Part shown: positions 40,512-53,374 of the stretch, in pieces
How the letters are laid out: each line of letters begins with the position of its first letter
How positions within the stretch are numbered: position 1 is the stretch's first letter
Source: Citrobacter farmeri
GTDB taxonomy: Bacteria > Pseudomonadota > Gammaproteobacteria > Enterobacterales > Enterobacteriaceae
Reading direction: 5' to 3'
Assembly (NCBI RefSeq): GCF_019048065.1
Contig: NZ_CP077291.1
Coordinates: forward strand, 186,001-250,000
Length of the DNA: 64,000 nt
Made by a program: the position numbers and the translations under genes
Notes under the pieces: generated by a model
Told to the model about the DNA's origin: nothing
Databases searched by the model: none
The model's input: the letters and a program-made list of their open reading frames with translations, nothing else

Positions 40512-42944
40512 ATGAGTGTGATTGCGCAGGCAGGGGCGAAGGGTCGTCAACTGCACAAATTTGGTGGTAGTAGTCTGGCTGACGTGAAATGTTATCTGCG
40601 CGTCGCGGGCATCATGGCGGAATACTCACAGCCTGATGACATGATGGTGGTTTCCGCCGCGGGCAGTACGACCAACCAACTGATCAGTTGGCTGAAATTA
40701 AGTCAGACCGATCGCCTCTCTGCGCATCAGGTGCAACAGACTCTGCGTCGCTATCAGTGTGAGCTGATTAGCGGCCTGCTTCCCGCCGACGTGGCGGAGG
40801 CATTAACCAGCCTGTTTATTAGCGATCTGGAGCGTCTGGCAAATCTACTGGACAGCGGTGTGAATGACGCCGTATATGCGGAGGTTGTGGGGCACGGTGA
40901 AGTGTGGTCAGCACGCTTGATGTCTGCAGTGCTTAATCAGCAGGGTATGGAATCGGCCTGGCTGGATGCGCGCGAGTTCTTACGCGCCGAGCGCGCCGCG
41001 CAACCGCAGGTGGATGAAGGGCTTTCTTATCCGTTATTGCAACAACTGCTGATCCAGCACCCGCAAAAACGTCTGGTGGTGACCGGTTTTATCAGCCGCA
41101 GTAATGCGGGCGATACGGTGCTGCTGGGCCGTAACGGTTCCGACTATTCCGCCACGCAGATTGGCGCGTTGGCAGGGGTTTCCCGTGTCACCATCTGGAG
41201 CGATGTCGCCGGGGTATACAGCGCCGATCCGCGTAAAGTTAAAGATGCCTGCCTGTTGCCGCTGTTGCGTCTGGATGAAGCCAGCGAGCTGGCGCGTCTG
41301 GCAGCACCGGTTCTGCACGCCCGTACGCTGCAGCCGGTTTCCGGGAGCGATATCGATCTCCAGTTGCGCTGTAGCTACACGCCGGATCAAGGTTCTACGC
41401 GCATTGAGCGCGTCCTGGCTTCAGGTACTGGCGCACGTATCGTGACCAGCCATGATGACGTTTGCCTGATTGAATTTCAGGTTCCTGCCAGTCAGGACTT
41501 TAAGCAGGCGCATAAAGATATCGACCAGGTTCTCAAGCGTGCGCAGGTGCGTCCGCTGGCCGTTGGTGTCCATACCGATCGTCATCTGCTGCAGTTTTGC
41601 TACACCTCGGAAGTAGCCGACAGCGCCCTGCGAATCCTTGATGAAGCGGGTTTACCAGGTGAACTGCGTTTACGTCAGGGGTTGGCGCTGGTGGCGATGG
41701 TGGGCGCGGGCGTCACCCGTAACCCGCTGCACTGCCATCGCTTCTGGCAGCAGTTGAAAGGACAGCCGGTGGAATTTACCTGGCAGTCGGAAGAGGGCAT
41801 CAGCCTGGTCGCCGTGCTGCGTACCGGCCCGACGGAGAGCCTGATTCAGGGTCTTCACCAGTCCATTTTCCGCGCAGAAAAACGCATCGGCCTGGTGCTC
41901 TTCGGTAAGGGCAATATTGGTTCCCGTTGGCTGGAACTGTTTGCCCGCGAGCAGAGCACGCTCTCGGCGCGTACCGGTTTTGAATTTGTGCTGGCAGGGG
42001 TGGTCGATAGCCGTCGCAGCCTGCTGAACGACGAAGGACTGGACGCCAGCCGGGCGCTGGCGTTTTTCAACGATGAAGCCATTGAACAGGATGAAGAGTC
42101 GCTGTTCCTGTGGATGCGCGCGCACCCCTATGACGATCTGGTGGTGCTGGATGTGACCGCAAGCGAACAACTGGCCGATCAATATCTCGACTTCGCCAGT
42201 CACGGTTTCCACGTCATCAGCGCTAACAAACTGGCCGGAGCGAGCACCAGCAATAAGTATCGCCAGATCCACGACGCGTTTGATAAGACCGGGCGTCACT
42301 GGCTGTACAATGCAACCGTGGGGGCAGGGTTGCCGATCAACCACACCGTGCGTGATCTGATCGACAGCGGCGACACCATCCTGTCAATCAGTGGGATCTT
42401 CTCCGGTACGCTGTCCTGGCTATTCCTGCAGTTTGATGGATCCGTGCCGTTTACCGATCTGGTGGATCAGGCCTGGCAGCAGGGGCTGACGGAGCCCGAT
42501 CCGCGTGTCGACCTGTCGGGTAAAGATGTAATGCGCAAGCTGGTGATTCTGGCGCGTGAAGCGGGTTATGACATCGAGCCGGATCAGGTTCGCGTTGAGT
42601 CGCTGGTTCCTGCGCATTGTGAAGAAGGTTCAATCGATCACTTCTTTGAAAATGGCGATGAGCTGAACGACCAGATGGTGCAACGTCTGGAAGCGGCCCG
42701 TGAAATGGGGCTGGTGCTACGCTATGTGGCGCGTTTCGACGCCAACGGCAAAGCGCGCGTCGGCGTTGAAGCCGTTCGTCCAGAGCACCCGCTGGCGGCG
42801 CTGCTGCCGTGCGATAACGTCTTCGCCATTGAAAGTCGCTGGTATCGCGATAACCCGTTAGTGATCCGCGGACCCGGCGCCGGGCGTGACGTCACCGCCG
42901 GGGCGATCCAATCGGATATTAACCGTCTGGCGCAACTGCTGTAA
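40512..42944 (+). CDS. metL: Bifunctional aspartokinase II / homoserine dehydrogenase II
   Basis: MetL carries out the first and third steps of the aspartate pathway. Residues about 1-300 form the aspartokinase (LHKFGGSSLADVK; GRNGSDYSATQIGAL). A regulatory ACT-like middle follows. From about residue 455 comes the homoserine dehydrogenase (NAD(P)-binding IGLVLFGKGNIGSRWLE; catalytic-region ANKLAGAS). The 810-residue length equals that of E. coli. It follows metB directly and is under the same MetJ operator. Confidence 0.98.
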   Translation: MSVIAQAGAKGRQLHKFGGSSLADVKCYLRVAGIMAEYSQPDDMMVVSAAGSTTNQLISWLKLSQTDRLSAHQVQQTLRRYQCELISGLLPADVAEALTSLFISDLERLANLLDSGVNDAVYAEVVGHGEVWSARLMSAVLNQQGMESAWLDAREFLRAERAAQPQVDEGLSYPLLQQLLIQHPQKRLVVTGFISRSNAGDTVLLGRNGSDYSATQIGALAGVSRVTIWSDVAGVYSADPRKVKDACLLPLLRLDEASELARLAAPVLHARTLQPVSGSDIDLQLRCSYTPDQGSTRIERVLASGTGARIVTSHDDVCLIEFQVPASQDFKQAHKDIDQVLKRAQVRPLAVGVHTDRHLLQFCYTSEVADSALRILDEAGLPGELRLRQGLALVAMVGAGVTRNPLHCHRFWQQLKGQPVEFTWQSEEGISLVAVLRTGPTESLIQGLHQSIFRAEKRIGLVLFGKGNIGSRWLELFAREQSTLSARTGFEFVLAGVVDSRRSLLNDEGLDASRALAFFNDEAIEQDEESLFLWMRAHPYDDLVVLDVTASEQLADQYLDFASHGFHVISANKLAGASTSNKYRQIHDAFDKTGRHWLYNATVGAGLPINHTVRDLIDSGDTILSISGIFSGTLSWLFLQFDGSVPFTDLVDQAWQQGLTEPDPRVDLSGKDVMRKLVILAREAGYDIEPDQVRVESLVPAHCEEGSIDHFFENGDELNDQMVQRLEAAREMGLVLRYVARFDANGKARVGVEAVRPEHPLAALLPCDNVFAIESRWYRDNPLVIRGPGAGRDVTAGAIQSDINRLAQLL

Positions 42945-43325
42945 TCAGCCTTCAGGGTTCGCCGCAAAGACCTCTTTTGCGGCGAACAGACCGTTCAGCG
43001 CGGCCGGGAAACCGGCATACACCGCCATCTGCATCATCACCTCAATAATCTCCTCCTGCGTTAACCCGACGTGCAGCGCGGCGGCAATATGTACCTTCAA
43101 CTGCGGCGTGGCGTTACCCAGCGCGGTCAATGCGGCGACGGTGGCAATCTCCCGACTGCGTAAATCCAGCCCGGGTCGGGAATAGATGTCGCCAAAAGGA
43201 AACTCAATCAGATAGCGGGCGAAGTCGGGAGCAATATCTTTCAGGCTCTCAACGACGGCATCGCCGCCTTTGCCATCGACCTGCTGCAACATGTTTTGAC
43301 CGGTAATAAAGCGTTCTGAATGCAT
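42945..43325 (-). CDS. Carboxymuconolactone decarboxylase-like protein
   Basis: This is a 126-residue all-helical protein of the CMD/AhpD-like family. The PGLDLRSREIATVAALTALG segment and HIAAALHVGLTQEEIIEVM segment are typical. There is no CxxC peroxidase motif, so it is not AhpD-like in activity. The ATG at 43325 follows GAGGAAG. Its stop codon abuts that of converging metL with no spacer. It is divergent from a LysR regulator by 89 bases, the usual arrangement of a regulator and its target. The pair is absent between metL and metF in E. coli. The substrate is unknown. Confidence 0.85.
   Translation of the reverse strand: MHSERFITGQNMLQQVDGKGGDAVVESLKDIAPDFARYLIEFPFGDIYSRPGLDLRSREIATVAALTALGNATPQLKVHIAAALHVGLTQEEIIEVMMQMAVYAGFPAALNGLFAAKEVFAANPEG
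42957..42987. terminator. Strong hairpin just after metL, inside the 3' end of the converging gene
   Basis: GTTCGCCGCAAA pairs perfectly with TTTGCGGCGAAC around a seven-base loop, beginning 12 bases after the metL stop. It lies within the last codons of the CMD-like gene. It may end the metBL message, though no T-run follows. Confidence 0.45.
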
Positions 43326-43401
43326 AGTATCTTCCTCGTCTGCGTAATGTATGGCGTGAGGATAGGGCGGGCGGAATGATTTGGATAATACCGTTTCCGT
43401 G

Positions 43402-43416
43402 ATACCTTTTCGGTAT
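43402..43416. promoter_or_regulatory. Inverted repeat overlapping the LysR start, probable LysR-type operator
   Basis: ATACC-TTTTC-GGTAT is a perfect 5-bp inverted repeat spanning the LysR-gene start codon. An extra ATACC half-site lies at about 43388-43392. It could mediate autoregulation and control of the divergent CMD-like gene. Confidence 0.45.
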
Positions 43417-44308
43417 GACAACACCGCCTCTGCACTCTCTGGACATCCGCCAGCTGCGCTACTTTGCCGTAGTGGCGGAAGAGAACAACATGAGCCGGGC
43501 GGCCCAGCGACTGTTTATGTCGCAACCGCCGCTCAGCCGCCATATTCGCCAGCTAGAAGAACGTCTGGGGGTGACGCTGTTTGTCCGTCATACCAAAGGC
43601 CTGACGCTGACAAACGAGGGGTTGCGCGTGCTGGAGATCGTGCGGCCGCTGCTGGAACAGCAGGATAAAACCTGGGCAGCCCTGAGTCAGCTTGCGCCAA
43701 ATGGCGTGCAGTCGCTGCGTCTGGGGCTGACGACGGCGTTTGAGCAGGGTGTTTTCGCTACGCTGGAAACGCAACTCAATACCCGGGTAGAAACTCTGCG
43801 TCTGGTACGTCAGGGCTCGCCCGATCTGGTGCGTCAGGTACGACGCGGAAAACTGGATGCTGCCGTGGTGGTGTTGCCGCTGGAGGCCGTCGGACTTGCC
43901 GTCACGCCGATCGACTGGCACGAGCCGCTCATTGCTGCGCTACCCGCCATCTGGCCAGAGGCAGACAGAGAGTCCGTCCCCCTGACGGCACTTCACCACC
44001 GGCCGCTGTTCTGGTTTAGCCGGGAACGAAATCCGGCCTTCTTCGACGCGACACGGGAGTGCTTCCAGCGCGTGGGTTACGCCCCTGCCTGTCTTGAAGA
44101 GCCGCTGGAGCATGACGTTTTGTTGGCGCGAATTGCCCATGGCGATGGTCTGAGCTTACTTCCGGCCTCCTTTGCCGCTATTCAGCGCCAGGGCGTGGTT
44201 TTTCGTCCACTGTGCGACGGTGAGCTCAGTATTCAGGCGGGGCTGGTGATGCTGCCGGAGAACGTTGCGCGCTTACAGTGGCTGAAAAGCGTGATGCCCT
44301 CTCTGTGA
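43415..44308 (+). CDS. LysR-family transcriptional regulator
   Basis: This is a 297-residue LysR regulator. The N-terminal helix-turn-helix is clear (LDIRQLRYFAVVAEENNMSRAA... LFMSQPPLSRHIRQLEERLG). It is followed by the two-lobed effector-binding domain (about 95-297). The hallmark divergent gene is the CMD-like one. The effector is unknown. The group resembles CatR/BenM-like regulators of aromatic catabolism, which would fit the CMD partner, but this is a loose inference. Confidence 0.88.
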   Translation: MTTPPLHSLDIRQLRYFAVVAEENNMSRAAQRLFMSQPPLSRHIRQLEERLGVTLFVRHTKGLTLTNEGLRVLEIVRPLLEQQDKTWAALSQLAPNGVQSLRLGLTTAFEQGVFATLETQLNTRVETLRLVRQGSPDLVRQVRRGKLDAAVVVLPLEAVGLAVTPIDWHEPLIAALPAIWPEADRESVPLTALHHRPLFWFSRERNPAFFDATRECFQRVGYAPACLEEPLEHDVLLARIAHGDGLSLLPASFAAIQRQGVVFRPLCDGELSIQAGLVMLPENVARLQWLKSVMPSL

Positions 44309-44405
44309 ATGGTGGGTTAACGTGAATTTTTTTCATCTTCCCTGACTTTTCCTCACCATCAACGATGATTTTTCAGTTGACGTCATCGTGCTTTTCCGTC
44401 ATTTT

Positions 44406-44437
44406 TTACATCTGGACGTCTAAACGGATAGATGTTC
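44406..44437. promoter_or_regulatory. Tandem met boxes upstream of metF
   Basis: Four contiguous 8-mers (TTACATCT, GGACGTCT, AAACGGAT, AGATGTTC) resemble the MetJ box AGACGTCT, the second matching at seven of eight positions. They lie about 45 bp upstream of metF. MetJ repression of metF through several tandem boxes is known. Confidence 0.8.
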
Positions 44438-44475
44438 ACAACACAACATATAATGACAAGCGATTGATGAGGTAA

Positions 44476-45369
<894 letters not shown>

Positions 45370-45378
45370 AATGCCTCG

Positions 45379-45400
45379 GCCCTCCCCGGAGGGCTTTTTT
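45379..45400 (+). terminator. Rho-independent terminator of metF
   Basis: GCCCTCC pairs with GGAGGGC around a two-base loop, followed by six T. Confidence 0.9.
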
Positions 45401-45439
45401 ACACCTCATTTTGATCTACATCTCTGTAACTAAAAATAT

Positions 45440-45520
45440 AAAAGGTATCAGCTATCGAATCTGTGGATTATTTCGACTATATCTTATCTCTGTAGGTGTA
45501 TATCGTAATGTAAACACTGT
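45440..45520 (+). promoter_or_regulatory. katG promoter region with probable OxyR binding
   Basis: The sequence before katG (CTATCGAATCTGTGGATTAT and the following stretch to about 45520) closely follows what I recall of the E. coli katG promoter, where OxyR protects several ATAG/CTAT quarter-sites. CTAT elements are visible here at roughly ten-base spacing. This is a recognition call; exact OxyR contacts are not resolved. Confidence 0.5.
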
Positions 45521-45535
45521 AAAGGGAGCATATAG

Positions 45536-47716
<2,181 letters not shown>

Positions 47717-47741
47717 TCCCGATACTGACGTAATCTGCACC

Positions 47742-47773
47742 CACTTCAGCGACTGCCTGCAGTCGCTGAAGTG
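47742..47773. terminator. Perfect 14-bp stem hairpin after katG
   Basis: CACTTCAGCGACTG pairs perfectly with CAGTCGCTGAAGTG around a CCTG loop, 26 bases after the katG stop. There is no clear T-run, so it may protect the 3' end rather than terminate on its own. Confidence 0.55.
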
Positions 47774-47824
47774 TATTAGTAGGGGTATAGTGTCCGCAGA
47801 AAACGTCAATCTACTGGAACTATC

Positions 47825-48730
47825 ATGTCTGTCTCAGGAAAGGGCAATCCACTGGCAATCGGTGGTCTTATCTTGCTAACCCTTATCTGGAGCTATAGCT
47901 GGATTTTTATGAAGCAGGTCACGAGCTATATCGGCGCGTTCGACTTCACTGCATTACGCTGTATCTTCGGAGCCTTCATTTTATTCATTGTTCTCCTCCT
48001 GCGCGGTCGCGGCCTGCGCCCGACGCCGTTTCGGTTTACGCTGGCAATTGCACTGTTGCAGACCTGCGGGATGATTGGCTTTGGTCAGTGGGCGCTGGTC
48101 AGCGGTGGGGCGGGAAAGGTCGCGATTTTGACCTACACCATGCCATTCTGGGTCGTTATTCTGGCGGCGCTATTTCTGGGCGAGCGCCTGCGACGCCTGC
48201 AATACGCGGCGATCGCCATTGCGGCAATGGGGCTGGTGCTGGTAATGCAGCCGTGGCAACTGAATTTATCCACGTTGAAAAGCGTACTGCTGGCGCTTCT
48301 TTCCGGGGTGAGCTGGGGGGCGAGCGCCATTGTTGCTAAACGCATGTACGCCCGCCATCCGCACGTGGATTTGTTATCGTTAACGGCCTGGCAGATGTTA
48401 TATGCCGCACTGGTGATGAGTGCGGTGGCCTGGCTGGTTCCGCAGCAGGAGGTTGACTGGCAGCCGGTGGTCCTCTGGGCACTGGGATATAGTGCGATTC
48501 TGGCGACAGCACTGGCCTGGAGCTTGTGGCTGTTTGTTCTGAAAAATTTGCCTGCCAGTATCGCCAGTTTAAGCACTCTGGCGGTGCCAGTCTGTAGTGT
48601 GCTGTTTTCCTGGTGGTTGCTTGGCGAAAATCCCGGTCCTGTCGAGGGCGGGGGAATTGTGCTGATCGTTCTGGCGCTGGCCATTGTCAGCCGCAAAAAG
48701 CGCGAAGTACGGACGGTAGAACCGATTTGA
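47825..48730 (+). CDS. yijE: EamA/DMT-family exporter YijE
   Basis: YijE is a 301-residue inner-membrane protein with ten predicted membrane segments in two EamA repeats, reported as a cystine exporter in E. coli. The [17 protein letters not shown] start and the second-repeat motif around [16 protein letters not shown] are typical. The length is that of E. coli. It converges with gldA, with a strong hairpin between them. Confidence 0.92.
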   Translation: MSVSGKGNPLAIGGLILLTLIWSYSWIFMKQVTSYIGAFDFTALRCIFGAFILFIVLLLRGRGLRPTPFRFTLAIALLQTCGMIGFGQWALVSGGAGKVAILTYTMPFWVVILAALFLGERLRRLQYAAIAIAAMGLVLVMQPWQLNLSTLKSVLLALLSGVSWGASAIVAKRMYARHPHVDLLSLTAWQMLYAALVMSAVAWLVPQQEVDWQPVVLWALGYSAILATALAWSLWLFVLKNLPASIASLSTLAVPVCSVLFSWWLLGENPGPVEGGGIVLIVLALAIVSRKKREVRTVEPI

Positions 48731-48741
48731 TGGCATGAGAA

Positions 48742-48766
48742 ACACTCCCGGCTATGCCGGGAGTGT
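48742..48766. terminator. Hairpin between yijE and gldA
   Basis: ACACTCCCGGC pairs perfectly with GCCGGGAGTGT around a TAT loop between two converging genes. It lacks a long T-run but is well placed to block both. Confidence 0.6.
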
Positions 48767-48774
48767 AGCGCGTG

Positions 48775-49878
48775 TTATTCCCACTCTTGCAGATAGCGCT
48801 GACCGTACTGGTCGGCAACCAACAGCGCCGCATAAACCTGATCCGGCGTTGCGCCGCCAGGCATGTTGTGAATGGTTTCGCCTTCCGCACAGGAGGCTTC
48901 CGCCACGATACGCATCTTCGCCGGAATATCCTGTTTGATATCCAGTTGCGCCAGCGTAATCGGCAGACCGACGGAATGGCACAGTGCGGCAACGGTCTCA
49001 ATCTCTTCAACCGGCGCATTTTCCAGAACCAACTGAGTCAGCGTACCAAACGCCACTTTTTCACCGTGGTAGTAGCGGTGCGCATCCGGGATCGCCGTCA
49101 GGCCATTGTGAACCGCGTGTGCGGCAGCCAGACCGCCGCTTTCAAAGCCGACGCCACTCAGATAGGTGTTAGCTTCAATCACGCGCTCAAGCGCTGGGGT
49201 GACGACGTGCTGCTCGGCGGCCAGCATCGCTTTTTCACCCTCTTCGAGCAGCGTGTTGTAGCACAGTTCAGCCAGCGCCAGCGCCGCCTGAGTGCATTTG
49301 CCGCCTGCCATGGTGATCGCACCGCTGCGTGAACACGCGCGCGCTTCAAACCAGGTTGCCAGCGCATCACCAATCCCTGCGGCTAACAGACGCGCCGGAG
49401 CACCAGCAACAATTTTGGTATCGACAATAACCATATGCGGGTTATGCGGTAGCAGCAGATAACGATCAAATTCACCGGCATCGGTGTAGATTACGGAAAG
49501 GGCGCTACATGGCGCATCGGTTGAGGCGATGGTCGGCGCGATCGCCACAGGCAGGTTCATAAAGTGGGCAAGGGCTTTCGCGGTATCCAGCGTTTTGCCG
49601 CCGCCGATGCCGAGAACAGCGCCACACTGCGCGTTTTCCGCCACGCTGCGCAAACGGTCGATCTCGTTTTGCGAGCATTCACCGCCAAACGGCGCAACTT
49701 CCAGCGCCAGTCCTGCATTTTTAAAGCTTTTTTCCAGCTCGCCCTGGGCGAAACCGAGAACAAATTTGTCGCCGACAACCAGCCAACGTTCAGCCAACGG
49801 CTTGAGGTATTCGCCAAGACGAGTGATGACATCTGCACCCTGGATGTATTTACCAGGTGATTGAATAATGCGATCCAT
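48775..49878 (-). CDS. gldA: NAD-dependent glycerol (hydroxyacetone) dehydrogenase GldA
   Basis: GldA is a zinc enzyme of the iron-containing alcohol dehydrogenase family. It oxidises glycerol or, in reverse, reduces hydroxyacetone to 1,2-propanediol. The 367-residue product shows the NAD loop [12 protein letters not shown] and the zinc ligands D171 ([10 protein letters not shown]), H254 and H271. It ends the ptsA-fsaB-gldA run, 12 bases after fsaB. In the reported anhydroglycolysis route it reduces the hydroxyacetone made by FsaB. Confidence 0.97.
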   Translation of the reverse strand: MDRIIQSPGKYIQGADVITRLGEYLKPLAERWLVVGDKFVLGFAQGELEKSFKNAGLALEVAPFGGECSQNEIDRLRSVAENAQCGAVLGIGGGKTLDTAKALAHFMNLPVAIAPTIASTDAPCSALSVIYTDAGEFDRYLLLPHNPHMVIVDTKIVAGAPARLLAAGIGDALATWFEARACSRSGAITMAGGKCTQAALALAELCYNTLLEEGEKAMLAAEQHVVTPALERVIEANTYLSGVGFESGGLAAAHAVHNGLTAIPDAHRYYHGEKVAFGTLTQLVLENAPVEEIETVAALCHSVGLPITLAQLDIKQDIPAKMRIVAEASCAEGETIHNMPGGATPDQVYAALLVADQYGQRYLQEWE

Positions 49879-49890
49879 ACTTTATCTCCC

Positions 49891-50553
49891 TTACAGGTTG
49901 ATGTTACCGAATGCGTTTTTCCAGTCTTGCTCAAACTTCTCAACAGCTGACTGTACCGCAGGGGTATCGAGCATTTGTTGCGCTACATCTAAAGGAAGGG
50001 TGATCGCTTCGCAACCCGCCAGCAGACAATCCAGCGCCTGACGCGGGGTTTTAAAACTGGCGGCCAGCACCTTGCTTTTCGGCGCATGCCGTTCCAGCAG
50101 CGTCTGTAATTCCTGTACCGTGCGGATACCATCTCCGCCCTGGGCATCCACGCGGTTGACGTAAGGCGCAACATATTTCGCCCCCGCCAGCGCGGCAAGC
50201 AGCCCCTGAGACGCGCTGTATACAGCGGTGCCCAGTGTAACAATGCCCTCTTTTTTCAACTGCTTGATAGCGACCAGTCCTTCAGAGGTGACCGGAATTT
50301 TCACCACAATTCCCGGAACGGCATTGTTCAGACGTTTGGCTTCGTTCACCATCCCTTGCGCATCGCGGCTCATGGTCTGGGCAAACAGAATGCCGTGCTC
50401 ACCAATGACCTTTTGCAGACGCGGCAGTACATCCCAGATAGATTCTTTGCTTGCCGCCACAATGCTTGGGTTGGTTGTCACCCCGGCGATGGGAAAGATG
50501 CGGGCCAGACGTTCGACTTCCGCCACATTGGCGCTATCCAGATACAGTTCCAT
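49891..50553 (-). CDS. fsaB: Fructose-6-phosphate aldolase FsaB (TalC)
   Basis: FsaB is a 220-residue transaldolase-like class I aldolase that cleaves fructose 6-phosphate or 1-deoxyfructose 6-phosphate into glyceraldehyde 3-phosphate plus dihydroxyacetone or hydroxyacetone. The Schiff-base lysine is K85 in GIVVKIPVT, and the short [10 protein letters not shown] start is typical of FSA rather than long transaldolases. It sits between ptsA (11 bases upstream) and gldA. Confidence 0.96.
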   Translation of the reverse strand: MELYLDSANVAEVERLARIFPIAGVTTNPSIVAASKESIWDVLPRLQKVIGEHGILFAQTMSRDAQGMVNEAKRLNNAVPGIVVKIPVTSEGLVAIKQLKKEGIVTLGTAVYSASQGLLAALAGAKYVAPYVNRVDAQGGDGIRTVQELQTLLERHAPKSKVLAASFKTPRQALDCLLAGCEAITLPLDVAQQMLDTPAVQSAVEKFEQDWKNAFGNINL

Positions 50554-50564
50554 TTTGCTTCCTC

Positions 50565-53066
50565 TTAAAGTTCAAGCTCATGTTGCAGCAGGTTGGCAAT
50601 CGCGTCTGCAGACGCGGCGTTCACCAGCGCGTTGCGAAATTCTTCGTGCATAATGCGACGAGCCAGGCGCGAGAAGATACGCATGTGCTGGTCACCCGCA
50701 GCGTGTTTGTTGAGCGTCAGCATGATGATGAACTGCGCCTCGTCATCCCCCCAGCGTACGGGGGCGTTCAGGCGCGCAACGCTTATCGTGGACTGCTCAA
50801 TATGCTCAGATTTGCTGTGCGGAATAGCGAAACTGAAGCCCAGTCCGGTGGAGAATACCGCCTCGCGAGCCCACAGATCGGCTTCCAGTTTGCGGGGATA
50901 GCGGCAGCGGCTGGCGAGCAGCAGGTTGTCGGTCATCCCTTTGATCACCTCTTCTTTGCTGCGCCAGTCGCTGTCGAGGGTGATGCACTGGGCGGTGACC
51001 AGCGGGGCATCCTGCTGCGTCATGCGGAACTGCGCCAGCAGATGCTCTACTTCCAGCGATGTACGACAGGCCATCGCCTGATTCAGCAACTGTCGGCAGG
51101 CGCGGCTGTCGAGTTGCGCCATCCGCGCTTTGGCGGCAGGAATGGCGGGGGCGCTCATGCTGATTTCGTCCAGTCCCAGCCCGACCAGCAGCGGCAGAAC
51201 GGAACCTTTTGCCCCGAGTTCGCCACACAGACCGATCCATTTCCCCTGACGATGTACTGCCTGCACCGCAAAATCCAGCGCGCGCAGGAAGGCCGGGTTC
51301 AGGCTGTTGTAGTGGCGGGTGACTTTGGCATTATCGCGGTCAACGGCCAGCAGGTATTGCGTCAGATCGTTACTGCCAATGCTAAAGAAATCAATTTCTT
51401 CACAACACTGATCGATGATGAACATCACTGACGGGACTTCCAGCATAATGCCGAGCGGAATCTTCTCATCAAATGGGATCTGCTCATTGCGCAGTTGCTG
51501 TTTGGCTTCCGCCAGTTTCTCTTTCACCCACAGGATCTCTTCCATTGAGGAGATCATCGGGATCATAATTTTCAGGCTACCGTGCGCCGATGCGCGGAGG
51601 ATCGATCGGAGCTGAGTGGTAAACAGCGCGGCATACTCTTCATAGATACGAACGGCGCGATAGCCGAGGAACGGGTTGGTTTCGGCTGGAATATTCAGGT
51701 AATCAACGGGTTTATCGCCGCCGATATCCATCGTGCGCACAATAATGCTGCGTCCTTGCGAGGATTCCAGCGCCTGGCAAAAAATGTTGTACAGCTCGTT
51801 CTCTCCTGGAGCGCTGATCCGGTCCATATACAGCATTTCGGTACGGAACAGACCAACCGCCTCCGCGCCGTTGCCGAATGCCGCCTGCGCTTCCACGGAG
51901 TGGGCGATGTTGGCGGCAACTTCCATTCGGATACCATCAGCCGTGCGCGCTTCCTGGGTCAACCAGACACGCTGTTGCTCGCGCAGCGCCTCATGTACGC
52001 GGGCTTCCTGCTGATAGTAGCGGCTGACGGGTTCGTCAGGCGCGACCACCACCGCCCCTGCATTGCCGTCGATATAGACCTCTTGCTGCAGCCACGGGGT
52101 TAAGGCATCAATCGTGACGCCAACCAGCGTGGGAATATTGAATGAACGAGCAAGAATCACGGTGTGCGAGGTGGTGCCGCCGCTTTTCAGCAACAGCCCT
52201 TTGAGGAACGTTTTATCCAGTTCCAGGAACTGACTGGGCGTCAATTCATCCGCCATGCAGACGGTCGGCTGGGTCAGTTTTCCGGGGGCCGGAAAGCGTT
52301 TTTCGCCATAGATATGTTGCAGCAACTGGAAGCAGACGTCGCGGACGTCAAGCGCGCGTTCCTGCAAATAGCTGCTGCTGGAACGGGCAAACTCTTCGCA
52401 GAAGTGGTTGGCGCTGTCGACAATCGCCTGCGCGCAGCTTAAGCCGCGAGAAACGCCAGCCAACAGATGCTGGCGCAGGGAGGTATCGCCTGCCAGCGAA
52501 CGGTGGGCCTCCAGAATGGCGCTGGTGGCACCGTCGCTGTCGAGCAAACGAAACTCAATGTTTTTCACCAGGAGCCTTAAGCCGCGATCCAGCGCCGATT
52601 GCTCGCTTTCCGCATCGTTTGCTGCGGGGAGTTCGCCGAGTGCATTGAGATCCAGCGAAGAGAGAAGCGTCAGGATACCGCCAGCGCTACCACTGCAAAC
52701 GCTGCGGGCGCGGAAAAGCCGCGGATTCAGGTGAGTTAGCGAGGCCGGCAGCGGTTCTAATTCGCTGTTACTGACCTCTGTCAGCGGCGCGTCACAGAGG
52801 GGGAACTCGTCGCGCAGCCACTGGCCCAGGCGCTGATGGGCATCGGCTTCATCCGCTCCTGTAATGAGCAACTGGCAATGATCGCCGGCCAGCGTATCCG
52901 TGCCAATCAGCGCCAGTGCGCTCTTGGCGTTGCCCTTACGATCGGTTCGCAGGTTGTGCCACTCAATGTGTGAAGTAAAGGTATTACACAGTGTCTCAAC
53001 ATGGCTTGCCGGGCGTGCATGGACGCCATTGGGCAGCTCACAGGTAAATTCCACAATCAGGGCCAT
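50565..53066 (-). CDS. ptsA: Multiphosphoryl PTS transfer protein PtsA (FrwA): HPr-EI-EIIA fusion
   Basis: This is an 833-residue fusion that carries phosphate from PEP to the Frw sugar transporter. The N-terminal HPr-like domain has H16 in NGVHARPAS. The enzyme-I domain has the active H301 in [13 protein letters not shown]. The C-terminal EIIA-Fru domain (from about residue 690) has its histidine in FAIPHSKSE. Independent HPr and EI parts make this PTS partly free of the general ptsHI proteins. It is first of the leftward run ptsA-fsaB-gldA, divergent from frwC. Confidence 0.96.
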   Translation of the reverse strand: MALIVEFTCELPNGVHARPASHVETLCNTFTSHIEWHNLRTDRKGNAKSALALIGTDTLAGDHCQLLITGADEADAHQRLGQWLRDEFPLCDAPLTEVSNSELEPLPASLTHLNPRLFRARSVCSGSAGGILTLLSSLDLNALGELPAANDAESEQSALDRGLRLLVKNIEFRLLDSDGATSAILEAHRSLAGDTSLRQHLLAGVSRGLSCAQAIVDSANHFCEEFARSSSSYLQERALDVRDVCFQLLQHIYGEKRFPAPGKLTQPTVCMADELTPSQFLELDKTFLKGLLLKSGGTTSHTVILARSFNIPTLVGVTIDALTPWLQQEVYIDGNAGAVVVAPDEPVSRYYQQEARVHEALREQQRVWLTQEARTADGIRMEVAANIAHSVEAQAAFGNGAEAVGLFRTEMLYMDRISAPGENELYNIFCQALESSQGRSIIVRTMDIGGDKPVDYLNIPAETNPFLGYRAVRIYEEYAALFTTQLRSILRASAHGSLKIMIPMISSMEEILWVKEKLAEAKQQLRNEQIPFDEKIPLGIMLEVPSVMFIIDQCCEEIDFFSIGSNDLTQYLLAVDRDNAKVTRHYNSLNPAFLRALDFAVQAVHRQGKWIGLCGELGAKGSVLPLLVGLGLDEISMSAPAIPAAKARMAQLDSRACRQLLNQAMACRTSLEVEHLLAQFRMTQQDAPLVTAQCITLDSDWRSKEEVIKGMTDNLLLASRCRYPRKLEADLWAREAVFSTGLGFSFAIPHSKSEHIEQSTISVARLNAPVRWGDDEAQFIIMLTLNKHAAGDQHMRIFSRLARRIMHEEFRNALVNAASADAIANLLQHELEL

Positions 53067-53374
53067 TGCCTCTCTCCCATAACGGTTTTCTGCCTACAGG
53101 ATAAAAGGCCTTGCTTGTTCGCTGCCATGTGACAATTCTGCCAAAAACTGGACAAATGTAATGTAAGGCGAAAAGTGGGAGATAGTTCACAACTCCTCGT
53201 GGTGTCCATGAATTCTCTTATTCCTCAACTTATGAGGCGGATCCCATTTTTGTACTGACATTACAAAAATCCAGTAAATGGCCTTTTTATCCACTGTCTG
53301 CGCCCTTGCGGATTGCCTATTGTTTGCCACAACAACGTTATGGATATGGGCAAACACCTGCCCGGGAGCGACTT
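53067..53374. promoter_or_regulatory. Divergent ptsA/frwC control region
   Basis: This is a 308-base space with no gene I can support. A CCTCA-ACTTAT-GAGG inverted repeat lies at 53225-53239. TGTAATGT and ACATTAC elements at about 53156-53163 and 53260-53266 face each other. The AraC-type YijO encoded at 58379 is a candidate regulator. No CRP site of good quality was found. Assignments are tentative. Confidence 0.35.

Noticed and set aside
50451..51431. A 326-codon open frame antisense to ptsA
   Set aside because: It is a shadow of the PtsA coding frame, with shadow-type composition and no ribosome-binding site of note.
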